This document shows, one piece after another, positions 45,154-52,994 of a DNA stretch of 64,000 bases (the first letter of the stretch is position 1; each line of letters begins with the position of its first letter). Under the pieces are notes generated by a model. The model worked only from the letters and a program-made list of their open reading frames with translations, searched no databases and was not told the DNA's origin. Position numbers and translations under genes: made by a program. Source of the DNA: Rothia nasimurium (GTDB lineage: Bacteria; Actinomycetota; Actinomycetes; Actinomycetales; Micrococcaceae); NCBI RefSeq assembly GCF_928391935.1, contig NZ_CAKMTD010000003.1:1-64000 (forward strand). Reading direction: 5' to 3'.

Positions 45154-46347
45154 TTAGGCGGCTTCTGGTTGGAGTTCTTTGAAGGTGAGGAGCTTGTCGC
45201 GGTAGTGCTCGTACTGTTTGCGACGGGCAGCGATTTCAGCGGGTAGGCCGGAGCTAATGTCGTTGACCAGGTCGTCAAACTTATCCAGGATTTTAACAAT
45301 CCTTTGTTGATCACCTACTGAAGGAACTGGAATTTGATACTTTTCAAACATAGGTTTACGCAAAGAAGTTACAGAAGCGTGGACAGCTGTTTTTTCGAGA
45401 TAACGCTTGAAGTTATTTTGAATATAATAAAACGCAAATTTTGGCTCGACGCTGGGATCTTGAATAACGATTCTATAGGCTCGCTGGTGAAGAGCATATT
45501 TTCCATCCTGATAGTGGAAAACCTTACCAACACCAACGCCATCCCCTGCTGTAATAATCGCCTTCTCATCAAAATCAAAGAAGTCAATTGCGAGTGGCGT
45601 TTGCGAACGCACATAAAATGGGTATTTGCCTTCTGAAGTAGCCTGGTTTGTGTTCCTAGAACCCGTACCGATAAATGAAATATCCGCCAAACATTTCCAG
45701 GGCACATCATCTTGCCCCCCCCTATTTTCAAAATTCAAGAGAGAATCCCGATAAAAGGCATACTGCTTTCTCCGTGCCTCCAGCTCAGCCTCCAGCTCAG
45801 CCTCCAGCAAGGTGAATCTATCTAATATTCTAACAATTTCTTCCTGAATTTCCAGCGGTGGCACAGGAATTTTAATCTTAGAAAAGTTCTGTGATGATAT
45901 TCTTCTAACCTTTGTTCCGGTAATAAATTTTTCTTTTTGCTTCTGAAAGTCTGTCGAGTTTAGAAAGTAAGAAACAAATTTTGGATTAAGGTTTTCTGGA
46001 GAGTAAATCATAGCATCGCTGCTTACAGCAACCGGCGAATTACCTATCCATGCAACTGCTTTAGCAAGGTCTTCATCGTTTTCACTTGTAGTAGCGATTA
46101 CAACATCACCAGGTTGCGCTAGCTTAGATTTACCAGCAACTGCTTCGTCAACAAAAATGTAAGTTTCTGAGGCCCACAACCCGTATCGAGTAAATATTTG
46201 ACCGTAATGTATTGCAGGAAATCCTTGTTCAAGGAAGTCTTTCTTTTGAATACCGCTGCCTCGCGTAAAGGTTCCAGTTGCCCCCATCGATAGATGAACA
46301 ACTCCATTTGGGCAAAGTTCTTCAATGAGCTCAGCAATCCTACTCAT
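45154..46347 (-). CDS. hsdS: Type I restriction-modification specificity subunit
   Basis: 397 residues with two target-recognition domains and two conserved helical spacers: RRKQYAFYRDSLLNF near 190 and RRKQYEHYRDKLLTF near the end. Each half recognises one part of a bipartite DNA target; the helices set the distance. The central helix begins with LEAELEAELEAR, a four-residue repeat encoded by 12-bp DNA repeats. Both recognition domains differ from each other, so the site should be asymmetric. Start overlaps the hsdM stop by 8 bases. The domain-coding DNA is noticeably AT-rich, as is common for transferred specificity modules. Confidence 0.93.
   Translation of the reverse strand: MSRIAELIEELCPNGVVHLSMGATGTFTRGSGIQKKDFLEQGFPAIHYGQIFTRYGLWASETYIFVDEAVAGKSKLAQPGDVVIATTSENDEDLAKAVAWIGNSPVAVSSDAMIYSPENLNPKFVSYFLNSTDFQKQKEKFITGTKVRRISSQNFSKIKIPVPPLEIQEEIVRILDRFTLLEAELEAELEARRKQYAFYRDSLLNFENRGGQDDVPWKCLADISFIGTGSRNTNQATSEGKYPFYVRSQTPLAIDFFDFDEKAIITAGDGVGVGKVFHYQDGKYALHQRAYRIVIQDPSVEPKFAFYYIQNNFKRYLEKTAVHASVTSLRKPMFEKYQIPVPSVGDQQRIVKILDKFDDLVNDISSGLPAEIAARRKQYEHYRDKLLTFKELQPEAA
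45776..45808. repeat. 12-bp direct repeats in hsdS between the two recognition domains
   Basis: Two full copies of gcctccagctca and a partial third (gcctccagc) encode LEAE-LEAE-LEA at the start of the central spacer helix. In EcoR124I/EcoR124/3 a change from two to three copies of a comparable 12-bp repeat changes the length of the recognition-site spacer. Confidence 0.8.
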
Positions 46348-47917
46348 GGTCTACACCTGCCTCGAGTTCTCCCACGATAGCGTCAATTTCAATACGCAAC
46401 TGAGCCTGGCGGGCAACAATCTGCTCGATCTCAGCATTCAGCGCAACAATATCGATGACCTCACGGGTGTCCTCAGCTTCAACATAGGAGGATACCGAAA
46501 GGTTGTAGTCGTTCTCAGCAATAGTGCTGTTATCAACCAGCTGGGCGAAGTAGTCTACGTCCTGACGCCCTGCGAGCGCATCCAAAATCTGCTGGCGGTG
46601 GGCCTCAGTCAGAGTGTTCTTATTACCTGACCGCTCAAAAAGGGCCGAGGCATCCACAAAGAGAGTCTTGTTATCCTTCTTCGACTTCTTGAGCACAATA
46701 ATGCAGGTGCCAATGGTGGTGCCAAAGAAGAGGTCCGGCGGAAGCTGAATCACGGCGTCCACATAGTTACCATCAATCAGGTACTTACGAATCTTGCCCT
46801 CCGCTCCCCCGCGGTACAGCACACCGGGAAACTCAACAATGGCAGCCGTTCCGTTCTCTGCCAGCCAGTGCAAAATATGCATGGTAAAGGCTAGGTCAGC
46901 CTTCGATTTAGGAGCCAGCACACCAGCCGGAGCGAATCGCTCATCGTTAATCAGCAGGGGATTAGCGTCACCCTCCCACTTCACAGAATAGGGAGGGTTC
47001 GACACAATCGCCTCAAAAGGCTCAATATCGCGGTGGGCCGGGTCAAGCAAGGTATCCCCGTGGGCGATATCAAAGTTCGCATAGTTGAGGTCATGCAGGA
47101 ACATATTGATAACAGCCAGGTTACGGGTAGTCAGGTTAATCTCCTGCCCAAAGAAACCTTCCTTGACGTTTTCCTTACCCAAGACCTTGGCAAACTTCAG
47201 GAGCAGGCCACCGGAACCACAGGCCGGGTCATAGACCTTATTAACCTTATCCTTACCCGCCACAGCAATATGCGCCAGCAACTCAGACACAGCCTGCGGG
47301 GTATAGTACTCACCGCCCGACTTACCCGCACTTGAAGCATACATACCCATCAGGTACTCATAAGCGTCACCAAAGGTATCGTTATGGGAATCAGCGAAGC
47401 TACTCAACTTGAAGTTACCCACCTCATTGAGCAACTTCCGCAACAGGTCATTCCGCTTAGGAATAGAAGACCCTAGCTTATTACTGTTAACATCCAGGTC
47501 ATCGAAAAGACCACGAATCTTGTTATCTTCTTCGCTCAGAATGCCACTAGCTGAGGATTCAATACGCTTGAAAATGTCCTGTAGTTCTTCATTCAGGTTG
47601 TCATTGTTATGGTTAGCGCGTTGACGAACATTCTCGAAAAGGTCCTCGGGGAAGATAAAGAAGCCCTTTTCCTCAACTGTATCTTCGATAGCCTCCGGGT
47701 TCTCAGCAATCTCGACATTGGTCAGGGTTGCGTAACTGGACTCGCCCTCTTCTAACTCGCTATCAAGGTAAGCCGTGAGGTTTTCCGAGATAAAGCGGTA
47801 GAACATGAACCCCAAAACATACTGTTTGAAGTCCCACCCATCGACGCTACCGCGCAGGTCATTCGCAATTTTCCATAGGGCACGGTGCAACTCTGCCCGC
47901 TCAAGTTCCTGACTCAT
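46340..47917 (-). CDS. hsdM: Type I restriction-modification methyltransferase subunit
   Basis: 525 residues: N-terminal helical domain (about 5-150; LRGSVDGWDFKQYVLGFMFYRF-like HsdM start), SAM-binding motif VYDPACGSGGLLLKF near 215, and catalytic NPPY (VSNPPYSVKW) near 305, typical of N6-adenine methyltransferases. With HsdS it forms the modification enzyme and with HsdR the nuclease. First gene of the unit; GAAAGAAAGAC lies shortly before the ATG. Confidence 0.96.
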   Translation of the reverse strand: MSQELERAELHRALWKIANDLRGSVDGWDFKQYVLGFMFYRFISENLTAYLDSELEEGESSYATLTNVEIAENPEAIEDTVEEKGFFIFPEDLFENVRQRANHNNDNLNEELQDIFKRIESSASGILSEEDNKIRGLFDDLDVNSNKLGSSIPKRNDLLRKLLNEVGNFKLSSFADSHNDTFGDAYEYLMGMYASSAGKSGGEYYTPQAVSELLAHIAVAGKDKVNKVYDPACGSGGLLLKFAKVLGKENVKEGFFGQEINLTTRNLAVINMFLHDLNYANFDIAHGDTLLDPAHRDIEPFEAIVSNPPYSVKWEGDANPLLINDERFAPAGVLAPKSKADLAFTMHILHWLAENGTAAIVEFPGVLYRGGAEGKIRKYLIDGNYVDAVIQLPPDLFFGTTIGTCIIVLKKSKKDNKTLFVDASALFERSGNKNTLTEAHRQQILDALAGRQDVDYFAQLVDNSTIAENDYNLSVSSYVEAEDTREVIDIVALNAEIEQIVARQAQLRIEIDAIVGELEAGVDHE

Positions 47918-48176
47918 TTAGTCTTTCTTTCCGGTGGGTAAAGCTCAACTAGCCATACCCACCTGTTCCAGTTCCTACTCAAATTCTAGTAGGGAAGTCC
48001 CCATGAATTTTTCATTGCCATTTTGGTTAAGGAACCATTTGCTGTTTCAGATATCTGATATCTCTCTAGCCCAGATACCTGCAGTGCATTACTGGCTCCC
48101 CTCCCCCGGAATAAACCCCCTCCCCTTCTTGTTGACGTGTAAGCATCCACCAGCTCCACAACGAAAGGTACAGCCC

Positions 48177-48843
48177 GTGCAGAACCAAGACATCAAGTAG
48201 CTCGTCCTCGACGCCGCCCATCGCCGTCGCGCCATCAAGTTCTTCGACCCCGAGAAGAAAATCAGCGACGACGACATCAACTACATCCTCGAAATCGCCC
48301 GCCTCTCCCCCAGCTCCGTCGGCGCCCAAGGCTGGCGTTTCGTCGTCCTGCAAAACCCCGAAATCCGCGAAGCTCTCAAACCCTTCAGCTGGGGGTGCAG
48401 CCCGCCAGCTCGGCGGCGCAAGCCACTTCATCCTGCTCCTCGCCAACCGCAACATGCAGCACGACGGCCCCCATATGCAGGCGTCACTCGCCTCCCGTAA
48501 CCTCTCCCCCGAAGACCACGCTAAGGCCCTCGAAACCTACAAGAGCTTCCAGGTCAACGACATGGGGCTCACCACCGACCGAGCCCTCTTCGACTGGGCC
48601 GCCAAGCAAACCTACATTGCCCTGGGCAACATGATGACCGCAGCCGCTCTCATCGGCGTTGACTCCTGCCCCATCGAAGGCTTCAACGCCGACAAGGCCA
48701 ACGCCCTCCTGGCTGGACACGGCATCATCGACCCCGCAACCGAAGGCATCGTCTCTATGCTCGCCCTCGGCTACCGCACCGAAGAACTCCCCTGGCCCCA
48801 GACCCGCAAGCCCGCAGAAGAGGTCATTACCTGGGTCAACTAA
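48177..48843 (+). pseudogene. Nitroreductase-family gene, disrupted
   Basis: Reads as an NAD(P)H-dependent nitroreductase ([37 protein letters not shown] with the FMN-binding Ser/Arg; later LGNMMTAAALIGVDSCPIEGF and ALGYRTEELPWPQ). It has two lesions: TAG at codon 8 (48198-48200; CAG expected) and a +1 shift in a run of five G (48391-48395), where four G would restore [14 protein letters not shown]. The family is normally about 215-220 residues. A GTG start (48177) has GAAAGGT upstream. Two independent lesions favour true decay over a sequencing fault. A shortened product from an internal ATG (48454) would lack the FMN site. Confidence 0.85.
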
Positions 48844-48880
48844 CAAGGCCCCAGCCCACCGCACACTTCAGGTAGCGCAG

Positions 48881-48933
48881 AAGCCCACCCCGTCGCCGTC
48901 CGCCCACGGACGAAAGCGGGGTGGGCTTTTTCT
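48881..48933 (+). terminator. Terminator after the nitroreductase pseudogene
   Basis: Stem AAGCCCACCCCG / CGGGGTGGGCTT with an inner CCGTCCG / CGGACG hairpin, then TTTTTCT. Nearly the same sequence recurs at 49655-49704, on the other side of the DinJ-YafQ pair. Confidence 0.85.
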
Positions 48934-49031
48934 GTCAGCAGACAAGCTTCGGCACACCATGGCCCAAGCGCCTCGAGCATCTCATACTTGCTTTTTGCTC
49001 ACCTATTTCCTCGAACCTGATGACTCTTCAA

Positions 49032-49041
49032 TCATTAATGA
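49032..49041. promoter_or_regulatory. Palindrome in the DinJ-YafQ control region
   Basis: TCATTAATGA, a perfect 10-bp palindrome 50 bases before the antitoxin start, in an AT-rich stretch holding the likely promoter. It is a candidate ribbon-helix-helix operator. Confidence 0.4.
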
Positions 49042-49091
49042 GTTCCTGCTAATGTAGAACTATGTCGCACAAATGCAAGAAAGGAGCGACT

Positions 49092-49364
49092 ATGAGCACC
49101 ACCATTAGCGTTAGAACCGACGAAGAGACTAAACGCCAGGCAGAGGAACTCTTCAACGAACTAGGTCTAAACATGTCTACAGCAATCAACATGTTCATGA
49201 AGCAGGCCCTTCGCGAAAGAAGAATACCTTTCACCGTTGGGCGCCCCTACCTCAACGCGACAACTATTGCTGCCATCGAAGAAGGGCGTCGGCTCGCCCA
49301 GGACCCAAACACTCCCCGGATTAGGTCGATCGAGGAATTCAAAACTCTCATTGACGACCTATGA
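49092..49364 (+). CDS. dinJ: DinJ/RelB-family antitoxin
   Basis: 90 residues with the ribbon-helix-helix start TISVRTDEETKRQAEELFNE and LNMSTAINMFMKQALRERRIPF. The C-terminal part (RIRSIEEFKTLIDDL) would cover the toxin. ATG at 49092 has AAAGGAG six bases upstream. It overlaps the toxin start by four bases (ATGA). Confidence 0.92.
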   Translation: MSTTISVRTDEETKRQAEELFNELGLNMSTAINMFMKQALRERRIPFTVGRPYLNATTIAAIEEGRRLAQDPNTPRIRSIEEFKTLIDDL

Positions 49365-49636
49365 GATACGAGATCATCACCACCAATGCTTTCAAAAAGG
49401 GTCTAAAAGCCGCTAAAAAGCGTGGAAAAGACCTTCAGAAACTCACCGATATTGTTGAGGCTCTCGCCGAGGGCAAGCAACTCAGCGCAAAACACAAAGA
49501 CCACGCGCTCACTGGAAACTACGCCGATACCCGCGAGTGCCATATCGAACCAGACTGGCTACTTATATATGAACGCATTGAGGATCAGCTGGTTCTCGTC
49601 TTGCTCAATACAGGTAGCCATTCAGACCTCTTTTGA
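49361..49636 (+). CDS. yafQ: YafQ-family toxin (RelE superfamily)
   Basis: 91 residues: TTNAFKKGLKAAKKRGKDLQKL, then KDHALTGNYADTRECHIEPDWLLIYE with the conserved His and Asp of YafQ, and a LNTGSHSDLF C-terminus carrying the His-x-x-x-Phe catalytic tail. YafQ cleaves mRNA in translating ribosomes. Paired with the upstream DinJ, the classical arrangement. Confidence 0.93.
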   Translation: MRYEIITTNAFKKGLKAAKKRGKDLQKLTDIVEALAEGKQLSAKHKDHALTGNYADTRECHIEPDWLLIYERIEDQLVLVLLNTGSHSDLF

Positions 49637-49654
49637 GCACTAATTCCGGCGTCT

Positions 49655-49704
49655 AGCCCACCCCGCCGCCGTCCTCCCACGGACAATAACGGGGTGGGCT
49701 TTTC
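49655..49704 (+). terminator. Terminator after the DinJ-YafQ pair
   Basis: Stem AGCCCACCCCG / CGGGGTGGGCT then TTTTC. About 48 bases nearly identical to 48882-48930. Confidence 0.8.
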
Positions 49705-49726
49705 AATACAGAAATAGCTCCCCCCC

Positions 49727-49755
49727 TTGAAACCATCTTGTACAAGATGTACTTT
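49727..49755 (+). promoter_or_regulatory. Promoter and operator of the Phd-RelE pair
   Basis: TTGAAA, 17-bp spacer, TACTTT. The spacer itself holds the palindrome CTTGTACAAG followed by ATGTAC, so a TGTACA-recognising antitoxin would block the promoter directly. The same core occurs in the YefM-YoeB operator at 14472. Confidence 0.65.
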
Positions 49756-49761
49756 TAAATC

Positions 49762-50007
49762 ATGACTACAGCAACCCTCTCAGAGTTCCGTGCCAATCAA
49801 AGCGATTACATTGCGGCAGCACAAAAAGCTCCCGTAGAGCTCACTTCACGCGGGACAAAACGCCGGGCCATTGTGGTATCCCCTGAATTTTTTGACCGCG
49901 CCATCCAAGCCCTCGAAGACCAGGCCGATATCGCAGACGCCGCAAAAGCACGCTCAGAGAATGAAAGAATCAGTCACGAGGATCTACTCAAAGAACTTGG
50001 CTTGTAA
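49762..50007 (+). CDS. Phd/YefM-family antitoxin
   Basis: 81 residues: TATLSEFRANQSDYIAAAQ and PVELTSRGTKRRAIVVSPEFFDRAIQALE are typical of Phd/YefM antitoxins. The toxin follows after 9 bases. ATG; the upstream region has no strong ribosome site and the predicted transcript start is only a few bases away, so translation may be leaderless or nearly so. Confidence 0.9.
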   Translation: MTTATLSEFRANQSDYIAAAQKAPVELTSRGTKRRAIVVSPEFFDRAIQALEDQADIADAAKARSENERISHEDLLKELGL

Positions 50008-50016
50008 CCGGCGTCC

Positions 50017-50274
50017 ATGACCTACACCATCACCTATACCCCTACCGCAGCCAAAACCCTCAAGAAGCTGGATCGGCAGGCAGCCCGACAAATAATCACA
50101 GCAATAGAAGCCCTCCAGAGCAACCCCTACCCTCAGGGAGCAATTCAACTCAAGGGTGGTGCCGGTGAACTCCGAATCCGCACAGGAAATTACAGAATTA
50201 TCTACGAAGTAGAACACGGGGAACTGGTCATATTGGTGCTCAAGGTAGGGCATAGACGAGAAATTTACAGGTAA
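50017..50274 (+). CDS. relE: RelE-family toxin
   Basis: 85 residues of RelE/ParE superfamily: YTPTAAKTLKKLDRQAARQI, then KGGAGELRIRTGNYRIIYEVEHGELVILVLKVGHRREIYR, which keeps the RelE Arg residues and C-terminal Tyr. Probably a ribosome-dependent mRNase. Pairs with the Phd-type antitoxin. Confidence 0.92.
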   Translation: MTYTITYTPTAAKTLKKLDRQAARQIITAIEALQSNPYPQGAIQLKGGAGELRIRTGNYRIIYEVEHGELVILVLKVGHRREIYR

Positions 50275-50384
50275 GGTACCAGTATTTCTTTTCCAGCCAA
50301 GAAAAAGGAACTACCCTAACAACCCAGCTATGGGCAGTCAGGGCCCTCTACTTATCAGTGGACGACCCCGCTAAGAATCTGACT

Positions 50385-50443
50385 GCCCACCAGACTCTCG
50401 CTGCGCCCATCATAGGCGTAGACACTGCGAGAATCTGGTGGGC
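50385..50443. repeat. 17-bp inverted repeat of unknown role
   Basis: Arms GCCCACCAGACTCTCGC and GCGAGAATCTGGTGGGC pair at 16 of 17 positions around a 25-base loop. No T-run follows. It lies between the RelE gene and the rplT terminator. The rest of 50275-50494 shows no gene. Confidence 0.6.
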
Positions 50444-50494
50444 GTTCGCTGTGTGCCCGACGCTCCAGCCCCAACAGATACCGCAAAAATACAA

Positions 50495-50549
50495 GGACGC
50501 CACCCCCTCGCTCCCCTGCCCAGGGGCAGGAAAGCGGGAGGCGGCGTCC
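50495..50549 (-). terminator. Terminator of infC-rpmI-rplT
   Basis: GGACGCC / GGCGTCC outer stem with CCTGCCC / GGGGCAGG inner stem, followed on the minus strand by TTGTATTTTTG. Lies 43 bases past the rplT stop. Confidence 0.75.
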
Positions 50550-50591
50550 GCACCCCACCTGCTAGATGGGGAAAGACAAACCTAAAAAGAC

Positions 50592-50975
50592 TTAGGCAGC
50601 CTTGGGAGCTGAAGTGTCCTCAGGCAGGTTGTTCTTAGCGATTTCAACCAGAGCTGAGAAAGCAGCAGGCTCATTAACAGCCAGCTCAGCCAGCATACGA
50701 CGGTCAACCTCAACCTCAGCAGCCTTCAGGCCCTGGATGAAACGGTTGTAGGTCAGGCCCTCAGCGCGTGCAGCTGCGTTGATACGCTGGATCCACAGAC
50801 GACGGAAGTCGCCCTTCTTCTTACGACGGTGGTCGTAGCTGTATACCAGTGAGTGAGTGACCTGTTCCTTAGCCTTACGGTAAAGGCGTGAACGCTGGCC
50901 ACGGTAGCCTGATGCACGATCAAGGATTACTCGGCGCTTCTTATGCGCGTTAACCGCGCGCTTCACACGTGCCAC
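50592..50975 (-). CDS. rplT: 50S ribosomal protein L20
   Basis: 127 residues with the L20 signature ([46 protein letters not shown]). Basic, binds 23S rRNA and is needed for early large-subunit assembly; in many bacteria it also represses its own operon through the leader. Last gene of infC-rpmI-rplT. Confidence 0.98.
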   Translation of the reverse strand: MARVKRAVNAHKKRRVILDRASGYRGQRSRLYRKAKEQVTHSLVYSYDHRRKKKGDFRRLWIQRINAAARAEGLTYNRFIQGLKAAEVEVDRRMLAELAVNEPAAFSALVEIAKNNLPEDTSAPKAA

Positions 50976-51089
50976 GTGTGTCTCCTAACGTCTATGTCCT
51001 ACCCAGCTCAAACAACCGCTGGTGCAGGAGAGAAAATATCTACTTTTGGTGCGCCCACAAGGGGCGAAGCTTCACGAAGAAGTAAGAGC

Positions 51090-51284
51090 TTACTTGCCCA
51101 GCATCTTCTTGATGACCTTAGCCTGACCGCCGGTTACGATCTGGTCAGAAGCCAGACGACGGGTCAGACGGGAGGACTTGTGCTCCAGGTAGTGGCGGCG
51201 GTTGGCCTGCTGGCGCTTAACCTTGCCAGTACCGGTGAGCTTGAAGCGCTTCTTAGCACCAGAGTGGGTCTTCTGCTTCGGCAT
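51090..51284 (-). CDS. rpmI: 50S ribosomal protein L35
   Basis: 64 residues: [20 protein letters not shown] and [11 protein letters not shown] are diagnostic. Middle gene of the infC operon. AAGGAGAAT precedes the ATG. Confidence 0.98.
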   Translation of the reverse strand: MPKQKTHSGAKKRFKLTGTGKVKRQQANRRHYLEHKSSRLTRRLASDQIVTGGQAKVIKKMLGK

Positions 51285-51483
51285 GAGCCGATTCTCCTTA
51301 TCGTTCTACCCCCACCCCAATCACAGGGTGAGGAACTGAAAAACTAACAACCCTAACAGGTAGGGAAGTTTACAAGGGTGATCTGCCCGCCCCCTACGCG
51401 TCCCACAAGAGAACCCGCAAGCAACGGACGACGACCAAGCACGCAACCCTACACGAGCACGCACCCAATCGCCAAACAGTTCC

Positions 51484-52134
51484 TTATTCGGCCTGCGCCT
51501 GCGCCTTCAACTCAGCCGGCATAGCATCAGCCAGCGAATTAGTCACAGGAGTAGCCTCAGTGGTGTTGATGCGTTCGCGACCCTTGCGACCGCCCTGCTT
51601 CTGGCTCTCACGGCGAGCCTCCTGCTTACCGCGCAGCGGGGCAAGAACCATCACCATGTTACGACCATCAACGCGGGGGTTCGACTCAACAGTGCCGACC
51701 TCCACCAGGTCATTAGCCATACGCTCGAGCAGACGCACACCCATCTCGGGGCGCTGCTGTTCACGACCACGGAACTGAATCATAGCCTTGACCTTGTCAC
51801 CACCGGCGAGGAAACGACGAGCGTGTCCCACCTTGGTTTCGTAGTCATGGGTATCAATCTTGAGGCGGAAACGAATTTCCTTCAAAGAAGCATTAACCTG
51901 CTTCTTACGAGATTCACGTGCCTTCACTGCGGCTTCGTACTTGTACTTGCCGAAGTCCATCAGCTTGCACACAGGCGGCTTAGCGTTCGGGGCAACCTCA
52001 ACCAGGTCGAGGTCAGACTCCTGAGCAAGACGCAGTGCATCTTCTACACGGACAATACCAACCTGTTCACCGCCGGGGCCGACAAGGCGGACTTCCGGAA
52101 CGCGAATACGGTCGTTGATGCGTGGATCGCTAAT
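51484..52134 (-). CDS. infC: Translation initiation factor IF-3, with ATT start
   Basis: 216 residues. IF-3 binds the 30S subunit and discriminates against wrong initiation codons. N domain [19 protein letters not shown]; linker [15 protein letters not shown] domain [18 protein letters not shown]. The first plausible codon is ATT (52132-52134) with AGGAG seven bases upstream; the non-canonical ATT start is a known autoregulatory feature of infC in E. coli. Upstream frame has no family match and crosses the leader hairpin. The C-terminal tail past residue 190 is unusually long. Confidence 0.95.
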   Translation of the reverse strand: MSDPRINDRIRVPEVRLVGPGGEQVGIVRVEDALRLAQESDLDLVEVAPNAKPPVCKLMDFGKYKYEAAVKARESRKKQVNASLKEIRFRLKIDTHDYETKVGHARRFLAGGDKVKAMIQFRGREQQRPEMGVRLLERMANDLVEVGTVESNPRVDGRNMVMVLAPLRGKQEARRESQKQGGRKGRERINTTEATPVTNSLADAMPAELKAQAQAE

Positions 52135-52189
52135 GACAAAGCTCCTGTTGCTTATTGGGGGTAAACCCCCGTGAATTTCTGTGGGAACC

Positions 52190-52221
52190 AAAAAGCCCCC
52201 GGTTGCGGCAAGCAAACGGGG
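52190..52221 (-). promoter_or_regulatory. Leader attenuator upstream of infC
   Basis: Minus strand stem CCCCGTTTGC / GCAACCGGGG followed by GC and five T, 56-87 bases before the infC start: a typical intrinsic terminator inside the leader. A GGGGGTTTACCCCC hairpin lies between it and the ribosome site. In other bacteria the operon leader terminator is controlled by L20 or antitermination. The remaining leader to 52470 shows no gene. Confidence 0.6.
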
Positions 52222-52470
52222 ACTCAAAACCCAACCCCAGCGCCGGGGCAAGGACGCGGTTACCCGCCGCCCTGCCGTCCGCCCACCTGATAAGCCAGGG
52301 AGGAACACTGGGGAGTAACCCGACCACCTAGCGCGGTGGAGCAGGTGGGAACAGAAGTTCCGCTTGCATACAGGCCTTAACATTACTGGGTTATGGCCAG
52401 ATTATCAAGGGTTAATGGCGTGTGACGCCTGATTCACGGTCGCGGGGAAAGGTGTGAGATTCTAGTAACT

Positions 52471-52896
52471 ATGAGCAACGAAACCAGCTACCGCTTTGAA
52501 GAAACCCCAGGCGACGCCCAGGAGCAGAACCTCCCCGACGGACTCACCGCCGAGCAGATCGAAGAAGTCAACGCCCAAATGCGCGACATCGCCGAGGTGC
52601 CCGCCGTCGAGGTCATCACCACCGCCGCCGTCCACCTCATGAGCGCCGCCGCCGTCAAGTGCGGCCTGGCCGCCGAAGACAACGCCGACGAGCTCAAGGA
52701 CCTCGATGAAGCCCGCAAGCTCATCACTGCCCTCGCCGGCTTCGTCACCGCAGCCGCCCCCGAAATCGGCTCCCAGCACGCCGCTCCCCTACGCGACGGC
52801 CTGCGCTCCCTCCAGCTGGCCTTCCGCGAAGCCTCCATCATTCCCGACGAACCCGGCAAGGGCCCCGGCGAAAAATTCACCGGCCCCGTCTTCTAA
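52471..52896 (+). CDS. DUF1844-family protein
   Basis: 141 residues. The block VPAVEVITTAAVHLMSAAAVKCGL and LDEARKLITALAGFVTAA matches DUF1844, small helical proteins of unknown function found widely in actinobacteria next to infC. Cytoplasmic, no catalytic motif. Acidic N-terminus is variable. Divergent from infC. Confidence 0.85.
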   Translation: MSNETSYRFEETPGDAQEQNLPDGLTAEQIEEVNAQMRDIAEVPAVEVITTAAVHLMSAAAVKCGLAAEDNADELKDLDEARKLITALAGFVTAAAPEIGSQHAAPLRDGLRSLQLAFREASIIPDEPGKGPGEKFTGPVF

Positions 52897-52910
52897 GACA
52901 CCAGCTTTTA

Positions 52911-52975
52911 AGGAAAGAAGGACGCCACCGCCCCTACCGCCTCACACGGCGGCTAAGGCAGGTGGCGTCTTTCCT
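52911..52975. terminator. Bidirectional terminator between DUF1844 and SseB-like genes
   Basis: AGGAAAGAAGGACGCCACC / GGTGGCGTCTTTCCT stem with an inner CCGCC / GGCGG. T-runs exist in both directions. Confidence 0.8.
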
Positions 52976-52994
52976 GTATCGACAAGGCTGGCCC

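Noticed and set aside
49720..49726. Run of seven C before the Phd-RelE promoter
   Set aside because: It lies upstream of the -35, not within the spacer, and is short.
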